Below, one piece after another: positions 45,865 through 55,958 of a DNA stretch of 64,000 bases (positions are counted from its first letter, which is position 1; every line of letters starts with the position of its first letter). Made by a program: the position numbers and the translations under genes. The notes below the pieces were generated by a model. It searched no databases and was not told the DNA's origin. It was given only the letters and a program-made list of their open reading frames with translations. The DNA comes from Paenibacillus sp. Soil750 (GTDB lineage: Bacteria > Bacillota > Bacilli > Paenibacillales > NBRC-103111): the NCBI RefSeq assembly GCF_001428045.1, contig NZ_LMSD01000041.1:251847-315846 (forward strand), in the 5' to 3' direction.

Positions 45865-47671
45865 GCCGATTCTCCTTTCTGACGTCTAATTTGGGTAAAC
45901 TGATAGTGACACATGTGCCTACTTCTGGCGTACTATCAATCGTAAGTCCATACTCCGTCCCATACCTCAGCTTGATCCGCTTATTCACATTGACAAGACC
46001 GATTCCCGTACCAGCACTATGATGTAAACCGTGGAGATCTTCGTTATAAACCAACGATTCCACACGTTCCCGGAGTTTTGCCAGCTTATCGGTATCTATC
46101 CCTATTCCATTATCGCGAACATAGAAATAGAGATTAGTGTCATCTTCATCACTATATATGTGTATAATCGTTTTCTCTTTCTTCATCTCACACCCATGAA
46201 TAACGGCATTCTCAACGGCAGGCTGTAGGAGGAGCGCAGGAATATAATAACTGGTCAGCGAATTAGCAATGGTAATTGTGTATTCCAGTCTTCCGCCAAA
46301 TCTACTGCTTTGAATGCTGAGGTAAGCTTCGAGTAAGCTGATTTCCTGCCCAAGCGTGATTTCTTTATCCCAGTTTGTCATACCCCTTAGGAGGGAACTA
46401 AGCTTATTAATTTGGTCTACGGCTTGCTCCTCTTTGCCGCTCTGCATTAGAAGACTGATCATATTGAGTGTGTTGAAAATAAAATGCGGTCTAATCTGGT
46501 TGAACAAGGCCTTGATTTGGGCTTCCTTTTGCAGGAAATTTGCCTCATACACTTCTCTGACAAGTTTTGTGTTCTCTTCGAGCATCTCTTGAATGCGGTG
46601 AACCATTTCATTAAAGGAAGACCCCAGGTAGCCAATTTCATCATGCCTGTTGTTCGGGAAGGTGACCGATAAATTGCCATGATCAATCTCTTTCATTAGC
46701 TTAACGATAGTTAGCAACGGATTGAGATATCTTTTGATGAAGAAGAAATAGACAAGAATAGCGAGAAAGGAACTAATAATCGCCATTAAGAATGCGATAT
46801 TTCTTGTTTTGACGGCATTGTGATTGAGTTCGGCAACGGAGTTTACGGCAACAACGGTCCAGTTAGCTCGTGAAATGGGAGTCGCATTAAGCAGATAGTT
46901 CTCATTATCCAAACGGATCGTCGTCTTAGAATGGCTGGTTTTCAGCATGGTTTGATAGAGGTCCAGCTCATGACCGCCTTTGACATTGGAAAATATAAGA
47001 TTCTGATCTGCATCCACAATGAAGAGCCCGCCTTTGCTGCCCATGTTCACTTTATTGCCAATGGCTTCAATACCGCTGTAATTGGCATCCACCTTAATAA
47101 TGCCGATAATTTTCTCCGTATCCTTGGTGCTGCGAAGCTGACGTACGATCGAGAAGACCTTATTCTTCGGGTTCTTAATAATTTGCTGCATATGCGCGGG
47201 GACGAAGATAGACTCTTGTGTTGAAAGCGCTTCCGTATACCAATTGAAGTTGTGGAAATCGACCTTTGAATCGATGTTGGTCTGCACCCTGCCGCTCGAG
47301 TATGCCGTATCCGTTAGTACAAAAACAGTAAGAATATCATTTCTTGGAATGATCATAATCTCATCCAGAAAATCTTCAATCGTACGAGTCTTCTTGAGTT
47401 GTTCGATCTCTGAATCGGGGTGAGTAGTTTCAAGTGCAGCCATCACGGCCGAATTTCGGTAGGGCGCGACTGATAAACGCGATAAGTCGTCGAGATAATT
47501 GTCGATGTTCAGAGAGGCTTGCTCAATTATTTGCTGAACCCTTTCGGTGGACTGATTCTCGAAGTCTTTGGTGTACTGATGATAAGAGACGAAGGAAACT
47601 AGGATCACGGATAATAAAATTAATAGTCCAGTCATGATTAGCAGCTTGAACTTAATGCTCCATTGTTTCAT
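45857..47671 (-). CDS. YesM-type sensor histidine kinase
   Basis: 604 residues: TM1 (about 10-30), Cache-like extracellular region, TM2 (about 295-318), HAMP, phospho-acceptor His396 in QIRPHFIFNTLN, then HATPase_c with VENAVIHG and DNGIGID. ATG 47671 follows GGGAGGT; an upstream in-frame extension of 8 codons lacks an RBS. It lies divergently from the sugar-binding lipoprotein gene, typical of YesMN systems that sense their own transport substrate, here probably isomaltooligosaccharides. Confidence 0.92.
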   Translation of the reverse strand: MKQWSIKFKLLIMTGLLILLSVILVSFVSYHQYTKDFENQSTERVQQIIEQASLNIDNYLDDLSRLSVAPYRNSAVMAALETTHPDSEIEQLKKTRTIEDFLDEIMIIPRNDILTVFVLTDTAYSSGRVQTNIDSKVDFHNFNWYTEALSTQESIFVPAHMQQIIKNPKNKVFSIVRQLRSTKDTEKIIGIIKVDANYSGIEAIGNKVNMGSKGGLFIVDADQNLIFSNVKGGHELDLYQTMLKTSHSKTTIRLDNENYLLNATPISRANWTVVAVNSVAELNHNAVKTRNIAFLMAIISSFLAILVYFFFIKRYLNPLLTIVKLMKEIDHGNLSVTFPNNRHDEIGYLGSSFNEMVHRIQEMLEENTKLVREVYEANFLQKEAQIKALFNQIRPHFIFNTLNMISLLMQSGKEEQAVDQINKLSSLLRGMTNWDKEITLGQEISLLEAYLSIQSSRFGGRLEYTITIANSLTSYYIPALLLQPAVENAVIHGCEMKKEKTIIHIYSDEDDTNLYFYVRDNGIGIDTDKLAKLRERVESLVYNEDLHGLHHSAGTGIGLVNVNKRIKLRYGTEYGLTIDSTPEVGTCVTISLPKLDVRKENRHV

Positions 47672-47852
47672 TCCATTACCTCCCTCTATGCCCAATATAT
47701 CACATCAGGTTCGGTAACATCAGCACTTCTAAAAAAACCGCACTCCAATCAAGAAAATTGAGGTCTTAACGAATGATTGGATTGAAAGTAAGATGAAATA
47801 GAAGGAACTGTTTACAAAGTTTTCTTATGTGAGACAAAAGGGAGGAAACAAC

Positions 47853-49196
47853 GTGTTAAACAGAGCGCTATCCATGGTCATGTGTTTTTCAGTTATTTTG
47901 GGTATTGCAGCAGGATGCGGAACTAAGGAAGAGGTAAAGCCAACAACAGCCACTAGCAGCGAATCGGCCAAAGCAACAGAAAAGCCAACAGAGAAACCGA
48001 AAGAAGTCGTCACACTAAAGTTTTTGACAGGTAAAGTGGAAACGGTAGATTTGGTTAATCAAATGATCGCTAAGTTTCAAACCGAGAATCCAGGTATCAA
48101 AGTAGAGCAGGAATATCAGAAGGATGCCAGCAATGTGATCAAGATCAAGTTCGCTTCCGGTGATGTACCTGATATCACTACGGTCGTTAGTCAAGATTAT
48201 ATTGATCAAGGAAAATACCTCGACCTATCGAACGCTGCCTTCTGGTCGAGAGTTCTGCCGGCTGTCAAGGATTTGAATACGGATATTAAAACAGGCAAGC
48301 AGTTCTCAGCAGCAGCAACAGTCACGATGGGCGGTATATTTTATAACAAGCAAATCTTCTCTGAATTAGGATTAAAGGAAGCACTCACATGGGCGGACTT
48401 CAAAACAAACCTGAAAACAATCAAAGAGAAGAAAAAAGGCGTCGTGCCAATGTTCTTGCCTGGTAAAGAAGCATGGTCTATGGGACATTTGATCGAATTT
48501 ATGGCTCATGGCATCATCAAGCAGCAGTATGGTGTTTATGAATCACGCAAAGCGTTCATTAACAACGATGGGGCAAAACTTGCGTTTGATGCCCCAGGCG
48601 GCAGTATGGAGACCTTTGCTGCTCGAATCATGGAGCTTAAAAATGAAGGGTTGATCAATGCGGATGCATTGACAGCTACCTATGATAATGAAAAAGAGGA
48701 TTTTGTTGCCGGAAAAGCAGCTATGTTCAGCCAAGGCATGTGGGTACTGGGCGATCTGCTCAAGATCAATCCGGATTTTGCTAAAAATATTGGCTTCAGC
48801 CCATTCCCAGCTTTACAAGATGGAGGTAAGCCAGTCGTATTATCCGCCGAGGATTCCAAGTATGCGATCACTTCTGCATCCAAGCATCCGGAAGAGGCTA
48901 AGAAATTCCTTGATTTCCTCTTCAAAGCGGAAAATTTAAAGTTATACAGCGAAGCGATTAAATCACCTTCCGCCTTCACCGATGTGAAAGCTGATTGGGG
49001 CCCGCTCCAAGATCAAGCAACGCAAGCATTAAAAACAGGTGTGAACATTGCCTTCACAGATACACCTTCCGGCTTCTCGGGTGATGATGTAGGCCGCATG
49101 GTGCAAGAATTGATTGCCGGCAAATACAAAACACCAGCTGATTTCGCCAAGACGTACAAAGAAACATGGGATAAAGGATGGAAAGCTTCCAAGTAA
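47853..49196 (+). CDS. Extracellular sugar-binding lipoprotein (family 1)
   Basis: 447-residue lipoprotein with lipobox IAAGC and a Thr/Glu/Lys tether. The binding domain resembles the MalE-like group for oligosaccharides (VTLKFLTGK, then NPGIKVEQEY and GKAAMFSQGMW). The start is GTG at 47853, 7 nt after GGAGG; the earlier GTG at 47829 would place that RBS inside the gene. First gene of the dextran importer operon. A stable stem follows. Confidence 0.88.
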   Translation: MLNRALSMVMCFSVILGIAAGCGTKEEVKPTTATSSESAKATEKPTEKPKEVVTLKFLTGKVETVDLVNQMIAKFQTENPGIKVEQEYQKDASNVIKIKFASGDVPDITTVVSQDYIDQGKYLDLSNAAFWSRVLPAVKDLNTDIKTGKQFSAAATVTMGGIFYNKQIFSELGLKEALTWADFKTNLKTIKEKKKGVVPMFLPGKEAWSMGHLIEFMAHGIIKQQYGVYESRKAFINNDGAKLAFDAPGGSMETFAARIMELKNEGLINADALTATYDNEKEDFVAGKAAMFSQGMWVLGDLLKINPDFAKNIGFSPFPALQDGGKPVVLSAEDSKYAITSASKHPEEAKKFLDFLFKAENLKLYSEAIKSPSAFTDVKADWGPLQDQATQALKTGVNIAFTDTPSGFSGDDVGRMVQELIAGKYKTPADFAKTYKETWDKGWKASK

Positions 49197-49212
49197 AATA
49201 GAATGAACTCGC

Positions 49213-49247
49213 GAGAAGGGAAGGATCACGGATCTCTTCCCTTTCTC
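49213..49247 (+). other. Stable stem between binding-protein and permease genes
   Basis: GAGAAGGGAAG pairs with CTTCCCTTTCTC, with GATC/GATC inside the loop, and has no T-run after it. Such stems often protect the 5' part of the mRNA so that the binding protein outnumbers the permeases. Confidence 0.55.
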
Positions 49248-49285
49248 ATAATCGTTCATACATTCGGGTTTAGGAGAGGATCGCT

Positions 49286-50167
49286 ATGTATCTCTTGCGC
49301 GCCATTAATACCAATCTGCACAAATTTATGGCTGTACCTGCTATCCTTTTATTCGCGTTGTTCTTCATATACCCACTCACACAGGGAATAGGAATTAGCT
49401 TAACGAATTGGAACGGGGTGTCCCAAGCCAAATTTGTCGGGCTGCAAAATTTCGTCGATTTCTTTCATGATGATCGAGCCAAGCATGATCTGTACAATAC
49501 CCTTTTTTTTGCACTCGGAAGCGCGCCGCTGCTTAATATTTTCGGACTCGCGTATGCACTTATCTTAGATCGGAATTTTAAGGGGAAGGGCGTAGTTAGG
49601 GCCATCGTATATTTACCAGCAGTTATCAGTCCATTAATTATGGGATATGTCTGGTATTTCATTTTACAGCCGGGGAGAGGCTTCCTCTATCATATTTTGG
49701 ACAATATGAATCTAGGATTTATGAACACGAATTGGCTTGGTGATAGTTCGTCTGCTATGAAAGTACTTGTGATGGTCAACGTTTGGCAGTTTGTAGGTAT
49801 GACGATGATTATTTATCTGGCAGGGCTTCAATCCATACCGGCAGAGTTATATGAATCCAGCAAAATCGATGGAGCTGGCTACTTTGCCACCTTACGTTCT
49901 ATCACCATTCCATTGTTATATCCAGCCATCCAAATTAATGTCGTTACGAATATTATAGGTTCCTTGAGCGTATTCGAAATCATTGTCGCATTAACAGACG
50001 GAGGGCCAGGTTACAGTACGGAATCTTTAAGTATATATATTTTGCGCATGCTATATGGCAGTTTCACAGGGTATTCAACGGCAGTGGCGTTACTATTATT
50101 TGTGATCATTGTGATTCCTGTCATCATCTTTATGCGTTTAACGAAATCCAGAGAGATTGAGATGTGA
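49286..50167 (+). CDS. ABC sugar transporter permease, MalF/UgpA-like
   Basis: 293 residues, six membrane segments. ISLTNWNG near the N-terminus is the MalF/UgpA hallmark. The EAA loop is ESSKIDGAGYFATLRSITIP. ATG 49286 follows TAGGAGAGGA. Second gene of the importer; no ATPase gene is found, so a shared MsmX-like ATPase is implied. Confidence 0.9.
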   Translation: MYLLRAINTNLHKFMAVPAILLFALFFIYPLTQGIGISLTNWNGVSQAKFVGLQNFVDFFHDDRAKHDLYNTLFFALGSAPLLNIFGLAYALILDRNFKGKGVVRAIVYLPAVISPLIMGYVWYFILQPGRGFLYHILDNMNLGFMNTNWLGDSSSAMKVLVMVNVWQFVGMTMIIYLAGLQSIPAELYESSKIDGAGYFATLRSITIPLLYPAIQINVVTNIIGSLSVFEIIVALTDGGPGYSTESLSIYILRMLYGSFTGYSTAVALLLFVIIVIPVIIFMRLTKSREIEM

Positions 50168-50177
50168 GGAGAAGGCG

Positions 50178-51002
50178 ATGCGAAACAAAACCCTTAGGCT
50201 TGGCAGATATGTCGTCGTAACGCTCATGGTACTCTTATCCCTCATTCCATTCTACGCATTGTTATATTTATCTCTGAACACGCCATCCAGCAGCTTCTTT
50301 GATGGCAATATTCTGCTGCCGGATTTTCATTTTGTTAACTATGTGAACGCTTGGAAAATCTCCAAAATTGGCAATGCTATTGTAAATTCACTGATCATAA
50401 CTGTAGGATCTGTGGCTATTATCGTATTGTTCGCAAGTGCAGCAGGCTATTCCATTGCCCGTTTTAACAGCCGATTTAATCGGATTGTATTTCAGCTTCT
50501 CCTGCTGTGTATGATGATTCCCGCAATTATTATTACGGTTCCCCTATACACCTTGATGAAATCGATTGGCGGCATTAATACGCATTGGGCGATGATTCTT
50601 CTTACTGCAGCCACTGCACTGCCACTATCTGTCTTTCTCTATGCTAGCTTTATTAAGCAGCTTCCCAGAGAGGTTGAGGAGTCTGCGATTATGGATGGAT
50701 GCACCTATTTTACTGCGTTTTGGCGCATTACCTTTCATTTCGTTAAGCCCGTGACCGCTGCTGTTGTCATACTATCGGGACTTGGGATTTGGAACAATTA
50801 CGGTCAGGCCGTCTTTTTCCTGCAAAGTCAGACGATGCATACCGTCCCCCTAGCCATCTCCATTTTTTTTCAAAAATATGGCGCACAGTGGAACTTAATG
50901 GCAGCCGCAGCGGTGATCGGACTTGCTCCGGCTGTACTTGCATTTCTTATTTTCCAGAAATATTTTATTAAAGGCATCACGGCAGGTGCACTGAAGGGAT
51001 GA
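50178..51002 (+). CDS. ABC sugar transporter permease, MalG/UgpE-like
   Basis: 274 residues, six membrane segments, EAA loop EESAIMDGCTYFTAFWRITF, ending KGITAGALKG. ATG 50178 follows GAGGAGAAGG; the 21-nt longer ORF would overlap the previous gene. Third gene of the importer, followed after 5 bp by an intracellular GH66 gene. Confidence 0.9.
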   Translation: MRNKTLRLGRYVVVTLMVLLSLIPFYALLYLSLNTPSSSFFDGNILLPDFHFVNYVNAWKISKIGNAIVNSLIITVGSVAIIVLFASAAGYSIARFNSRFNRIVFQLLLLCMMIPAIIITVPLYTLMKSIGGINTHWAMILLTAATALPLSVFLYASFIKQLPREVEESAIMDGCTYFTAFWRITFHFVKPVTAAVVILSGLGIWNNYGQAVFFLQSQTMHTVPLAISIFFQKYGAQWNLMAAAAVIGLAPAVLAFLIFQKYFIKGITAGALKG

Positions 51003-51007
51003 GATGA

Positions 51008-52720
51008 GTGAAGCCATATATCCATGATGTTTATCCGGTAAAAGCACAGTTCCTGCGAAATCAACCGATCACCATTGCCGTGGAGTTAGATCTCCCCTTT
51101 GCAATGGATAACGGTCAGGTTGAATTGGAAGCAAAAGTTTATGATTTGAACCAACAAATTGAAGTCTATCGTCACAAGATTGGCAGATCAGATCCAGGAC
51201 AGCAAACCGTCCAGTTGATGATTAGTCCTAAGGATGTTGATTTTAAAGGCTATGGCGTTGATATTTACTTGTATCTAGATGAGGAATGGCTCCAGGTAAG
51301 TTCTACTTCATTCGATGTGGTTACGAACTGGAGAAAATCGCCAAGGTACGGATTCCTAAGTGATTTTCACCCGAAAGAGGCTGGTGACAGCGAAGATGTC
51401 GCGCAGATGGCTAAGCTGCACATCAACCTCGTACAGTTCTATGATTGGATGTATCGTCATGATGATCTTGTAGCCGAAGTAGAAGTCTACTCCGATTTAA
51501 TGGGGAAGGTGTCCAGCCGAAAGGTGATTCAAGAGAAGATTGACCTGTGTCACAGCTTTGGCATGAAGGCCATTGCTTATGGCGCTGTGTATGCGGCAAG
51601 TCGAGAATTTTATGAGCAGCACCCCGATTGGGCTCTTTATGGCAGCAACGGCAAGGTGCTCGACTTTATTCACATTTTTTACTTAATGAATATAGCAGAA
51701 GAATCACCGTGGCATCGCCATATCATTGAGCAGTATAAGCGAACAATTGAGGAGCTGCCCTTTGACGGTATACACATGGATACTTATGGTTCTCCGAAAA
51801 TAGCCATATCCAAGTTAGCTAATCAGGATAAGATTGTGAGGCTGGATGAGCACTTTCCAGTACTGATCAATAACACTCGGATGACGCTGCAGCGAAGTAT
51901 AGATGACTTATGCTTGATTTTTAATAATGTGGGTAATTGGCCGGTTAACACGGTTGCGCTTGCTGAACAGGATGTTATTTATATTGAGGTTTGGAAACCT
52001 TATGAGCGGTATCATCATATCGTTCAAATCTTACGCTGGGCGCAGCAATACGGTGAGGGGAAGCCGGTGATATTAGCCGCTTATTTAAAGCCCTTCATGG
52101 AGACAGGTGATGCATCCATAGACCGAGCAAACCATGCTGCACTGATTCTAACGGCAGTGATCTCGGCTAGCGGTGGTTACCATTTGCTGTTAGGCGAGAA
52201 TAAAGGTGTGCTAACCCAAGGCTATTATGTGGATTACTCTAAGTTGTCTGATTCCTTCTTCCGAGATATTCGATTGTATTACGATTTCATCATCAGGTAT
52301 GCTACTGTCCTGTTTGACCCAGCGTTAAGGGACGTTTCGATGACACATGTGGATGGTGATAATCTTGAATATGTTTTCGAGAAGGTTTCATACAGTACTT
52401 ACGGTGAAGCGAACAAGGTTTGGACACTAATTAAAGAAAAGCCGGGACTGAAAGTGGTGAACCTGATTAACCTTTGTGGTGTATCAGACGATTATTGGAA
52501 TACGGGGAAGGAAAAACCAACTCCGCAGAATGATTTATCATTAACTATTTTGCTGGAATCGGATGTGAAATCGGTCTTTATTTCGACTCCGGATGACGAG
52601 ATGGGGAGGCCACAGCAAGCACATTACGAGATAGAGGATAGGGATCGCGGCAAAACACTCGTCTTGACAATCCCTCATCTTGATATTTGGACTTTAGTGG
52701 TTATTGAGCTTGTACAATAA
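51008..52720 (+). CDS. Intracellular GH66 dextranase-like enzyme
   Basis: 570 residues without a signal peptide. The N-terminal beta domain is followed by a GH66 (beta/alpha)8 barrel with likely nucleophile Asp258 in GIHMDTYG and acid/base Glu327 in IYIEVWKPY, then a C-terminal beta domain. It should cut alpha-1,6 glucan or cyclic isomaltooligosaccharides after uptake. Start is GTG at 51008 next to the permease stop. Unlike the secreted paralogue it has no inserted carbohydrate-binding module. Position in the importer operon indicates it linearises imported (cyclic) isomaltooligosaccharides; this is inference. Confidence 0.85.
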   Translation: MKPYIHDVYPVKAQFLRNQPITIAVELDLPFAMDNGQVELEAKVYDLNQQIEVYRHKIGRSDPGQQTVQLMISPKDVDFKGYGVDIYLYLDEEWLQVSSTSFDVVTNWRKSPRYGFLSDFHPKEAGDSEDVAQMAKLHINLVQFYDWMYRHDDLVAEVEVYSDLMGKVSSRKVIQEKIDLCHSFGMKAIAYGAVYAASREFYEQHPDWALYGSNGKVLDFIHIFYLMNIAEESPWHRHIIEQYKRTIEELPFDGIHMDTYGSPKIAISKLANQDKIVRLDEHFPVLINNTRMTLQRSIDDLCLIFNNVGNWPVNTVALAEQDVIYIEVWKPYERYHHIVQILRWAQQYGEGKPVILAAYLKPFMETGDASIDRANHAALILTAVISASGGYHLLLGENKGVLTQGYYVDYSKLSDSFFRDIRLYYDFIIRYATVLFDPALRDVSMTHVDGDNLEYVFEKVSYSTYGEANKVWTLIKEKPGLKVVNLINLCGVSDDYWNTGKEKPTPQNDLSLTILLESDVKSVFISTPDDEMGRPQQAHYEIEDRDRGKTLVLTIPHLDIWTLVVIELVQ

Positions 52721-52823
52721 AAATACGTACCTTAATAGCAATTTTAAGGTGTTTCTAATGCAATCAGATGGGTTTACAATGAAGCTGTAACATAGCTACC
52801 ACTTCAATTTACGAAAGACTAGC

Positions 52824-52885
52824 AACCCTTAATCGAACGGAAAAATGTCCATTTTTCTCAGTGTATCGATTAGGGGTTTTTCTGT
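52824..52885 (+). terminator. Strong terminator after the importer/GH66 operon
   Basis: AACCCTTAATCGA pairs with TCGATTAGGGGTT (13 pairs, one G-U), with an inner AAAAATG/ATTTTT stem, followed by TTTTCTG. The secreted GH66 gene therefore needs its own promoter in 52886-52977. Confidence 0.85.
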
Positions 52886-52977
52886 CTTGAAAAAGGAGGT
52901 GAGCAGGCATACTGTTCTTGAAACTAGCAGCCAATGGTAGTCAACAATTGTGTAAATCTTAAAGGAGGAATTCATGA

Positions 52978-55884
52978 ATGTTGTCAACGATCTATAGAAA
53001 AGCAGTCGTGTTAGCTGTGATCAGCCTTGCAATTGGGATGCTCTTAGTCGTTGTAGCTAATGCCGCAACCAGCGGAATCGTAAAGCGAGTATATACGGAC
53101 AAAGCACGGTACAACACGGGAAATACGGTAACAGTCTCGGCAGAACTGACGAATGATACAGGAACTTCCTATAGTAACAATATTACGATAACGATTTACC
53201 AAGGTGAAACCCAAAAGTATACGACATCAACAGCAGTAACTCTCGCGAATGGAAGTTCTACAACGGTGAACTTCACATGGACCCCGCCATCAACAAATCA
53301 TATCGGCTACTTCGTAAAAATTACTGCTGGTGGGTCTGCTGGGACAGGTGCTACAGCCATTGATGTGTCCAATGATTGGATAAAGTATCCGCGTTATGGA
53401 TTTATGAGCGAATTTCCGGTTGGTGAATCAAGCAGTACAACCGATGCTCGTGTAAAGAAGACGATGCAGGATTACCATACCGTATCGTTCCAATTGTACG
53501 ACTGGATGTGGCGGCATGAGAATATGATCAAACGAACATCAGGCGTTATTGACAGTTCCTGGACGGATTGGAGCGGAAAGTTGACCATTGGATGGCCAAC
53601 GATTCAGAATCTGATCTCCTCCATGCATAATTATAATGCCGCAGCTATGCCCTATACGATGACTTATGCGGCGCTTCAAGATTATTCCACCATCTCTGGC
53701 GTTAGCAATCAATGGGGAATGTTCTATGATGCTGCTCATGCCAATCAGTTGGTTTTTGATTTCGTGGATAACAATCCAAATACCAACTTATGGTTGTTCA
53801 ATCCGGCAAGCACGAGCTGGCAGAACCATATTTACGGACAGTATAGAGATATTTTGAACACAGCAGGATTTGACGGCATTCATCTAGATCAAATGGGTCA
53901 AAGAAGTGACCCCTACGCGTATAATGGGTCAACCATTGATCTTGATAACACGTTCGCTGGATTCGTCAACAATTTAAGAAGCAATCTGAATGCAAATTCG
54001 TTGTCCAATAAAGTAGTAACCTTCAATGTAGTGAATGGTGCTGTTGATGGCTGGGCAGCCCCCGATGTCACCAAGAATGCTCAAACTGATTTTGATTACA
54101 GTGAAATCTGGGAAGGTTCGGATGATTACATTGAACTGAAGGATTATGTCAATTACGCTCGCCAAAATAATGGTGGCAAAGCGTTTGTCCTTGCGGCTTA
54201 CATGAACTATGAGGAGAATCTAGGTACAAAGTATGAAGCCGAATCTGCTACGTTAAATGGTGTGGCAGCTAACACCAATCATACTGGGTATACAGGAACT
54301 GGATTTGTGGATGGCTTTGGAGATAATGGTGACTATGTGGATTTCGCAATTTCTGCACCGGAAACAGGCAAATATGCTTTAGTGTTCCGCTATGCGAATG
54401 ATACGGGTGCCAAATCCACGAGAAACGTATATGTGGATGGTGTGCTCAACAGGGAGATTGAATTCCTGGATCAAGCCGATTGGAACACATGGGCATTTGA
54501 CGCCTACAGTGTAGTTCAGCTGAGTGCAGGCTCCCATACAATTCGCCTGAAAAAAGATACGGCTAGCACTGGCTTCATTAACCTGGATAGCTTGACTCTT
54601 GGTACGTTCGAGGAAAATTCCGTTCGTTTGACGAATGCAGCGATTGCAGCCAGTGGGGCTTTCCACATTGAGATGGGTGAGGCCGATCAGATGCTAGGAC
54701 ATCCTTACTTTCCCAACTTCAGCAAGCAAATGAGAAGTACACTGAAGGAAGGCATGAAGGATCACTATAATTTTATCACAGGCTATGAAAACTTATTGTT
54801 TGATACCGATGTAGTCAATAACGATTCTGGCACTCAGTTCGCAAGCATCACGGGTCAAACCGTAAGCGGGGACGCAGCTTCAGGCACGATATGGCAATTA
54901 AATAAGCGCAGCACCAACTATGATATTGTGCATCTAATTAACTTAACGAATAACGATACGAAGTGGAGAAATGCGGCTAATGCTCCAACGAACATGTCGA
55001 ATTTAGCCACAAAGGTGTATATTGGCAATGACGAAACGATCTCTAATGTTTACCTAGCATCTCCAGATATTTCAAATGGAACAACCCAAGAACTAACCTT
55101 CACCAGCAGTTCTGATACCAATGGTAAATATGTTTCCTTCACCGTTCCTTCCCTGAAGTATTGGGACATGATTTATATGAAAAGAACATTTAGTGTGCCA
55201 ACCAATGATATCTATGAAGCCGAGACAGCGATTAAATCCAACGTTGCAACGAATACCAACTATGCTGGCTACACAGGAACTGGCTTTGTCGATCAATTTG
55301 CGAATTCCGGCGACGGCGTATCTTTTATCGTTAATTCAGCAACAGATGATGATTATGTACTCAGATTCCGCTACGCCAACGGTGGTACTAACGCAACTAG
55401 GGATGTCTATGTCGACGGCAAATTTGCGGGAACCGTTCAACTAAAGTCAACCGGAGGATGGGGGACCTGGGGATATGGTGAAATGACCGCACATTTGAAG
55501 CCGGGTCACCATAGCATCGTGTTATGGTACAACAGTACGAATGCCGGAGCGATAAATCTGGATCATCTGGATTTGGATAAAACGTATATTTGGCAATTTG
55601 ATCGCCAGATTACCACTGTTCCAGCAGGGTATAGGATCACGTACCGGGTAGGTGCACCGGGCTGGGTTCATTGGGGTGTAAACAACTGGACAAATGTCGT
55701 AGATACCGCATTTGTATCTAATGGTTCTACCAACGGCAATTTGGACTATGAGATTTCAGTTGGCCCCTTTACGACAGGCACTACGGTAAATGCGACTTTC
55801 CTTTGGGATGATAATGCTAATGGCGTGGCGGAGTACAGCACAGACCGCTGGGAGGGTACGAACTACAATATAACCATCAATTGA
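52978..55884 (+). CDS. Secreted GH66 cycloisomaltooligosaccharide glucanotransferase (CITase)-like
   Basis: 968-residue secreted enzyme: signal peptide about 1-30; N-terminal beta domain; GH66 barrel with likely nucleophile Asp304 in GIHLDQMG and acid/base Glu376 in YSEIWEG, a 72-residue spacing that equals that of the known CITase residues Asp270/Glu342 of Bacillus circulans T-3040; an inserted CBM35-like module (about 417-543); the rest of the GH66 fold; a second CBM35-like module (about 743-869); and an extra C-terminal beta domain (870-968). Insertion of CBM35 in the GH66 fold is characteristic of CITases. It would convert dextran into cyclic isomaltooligosaccharides. AAAGGAGGAA lies 7-8 nt before the ATG. 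Confidence 0.88.
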   Translation: MLSTIYRKAVVLAVISLAIGMLLVVVANAATSGIVKRVYTDKARYNTGNTVTVSAELTNDTGTSYSNNITITIYQGETQKYTTSTAVTLANGSSTTVNFTWTPPSTNHIGYFVKITAGGSAGTGATAIDVSNDWIKYPRYGFMSEFPVGESSSTTDARVKKTMQDYHTVSFQLYDWMWRHENMIKRTSGVIDSSWTDWSGKLTIGWPTIQNLISSMHNYNAAAMPYTMTYAALQDYSTISGVSNQWGMFYDAAHANQLVFDFVDNNPNTNLWLFNPASTSWQNHIYGQYRDILNTAGFDGIHLDQMGQRSDPYAYNGSTIDLDNTFAGFVNNLRSNLNANSLSNKVVTFNVVNGAVDGWAAPDVTKNAQTDFDYSEIWEGSDDYIELKDYVNYARQNNGGKAFVLAAYMNYEENLGTKYEAESATLNGVAANTNHTGYTGTGFVDGFGDNGDYVDFAISAPETGKYALVFRYANDTGAKSTRNVYVDGVLNREIEFLDQADWNTWAFDAYSVVQLSAGSHTIRLKKDTASTGFINLDSLTLGTFEENSVRLTNAAIAASGAFHIEMGEADQMLGHPYFPNFSKQMRSTLKEGMKDHYNFITGYENLLFDTDVVNNDSGTQFASITGQTVSGDAASGTIWQLNKRSTNYDIVHLINLTNNDTKWRNAANAPTNMSNLATKVYIGNDETISNVYLASPDISNGTTQELTFTSSSDTNGKYVSFTVPSLKYWDMIYMKRTFSVPTNDIYEAETAIKSNVATNTNYAGYTGTGFVDQFANSGDGVSFIVNSATDDDYVLRFRYANGGTNATRDVYVDGKFAGTVQLKSTGGWGTWGYGEMTAHLKPGHHSIVLWYNSTNAGAINLDHLDLDKTYIWQFDRQITTVPAGYRITYRVGAPGWVHWGVNNWTNVVDTAFVSNGSTNGNLDYEISVGPFTTGTTVNATFLWDDNANGVAEYSTDRWEGTNYNITIN

Positions 55885-55885
55885 G

Positions 55886-55940
55886 AAAACCTCTATCGAG
55901 GCCATTCAAAGATGTGCGACCGCGTTTAGAGGAAGGTTTT
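55886..55940 (+). terminator. Probable terminator after the CITase gene
   Basis: AAAACCTCTA pairs with TAGAGGaaGGTTTT (two unpaired A) around a large loop. Moderate quality. Confidence 0.55.
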
Positions 55941-55958
55941 GTCGCCAAATAGCAAGAC

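Noticed and set aside
47220-47236. cre-like sequence TGAAAGCGCTTCC inside the kinase gene
   Set aside because: It lies within the coding region far from any promoter and misses the last consensus base; a coding coincidence is likely.
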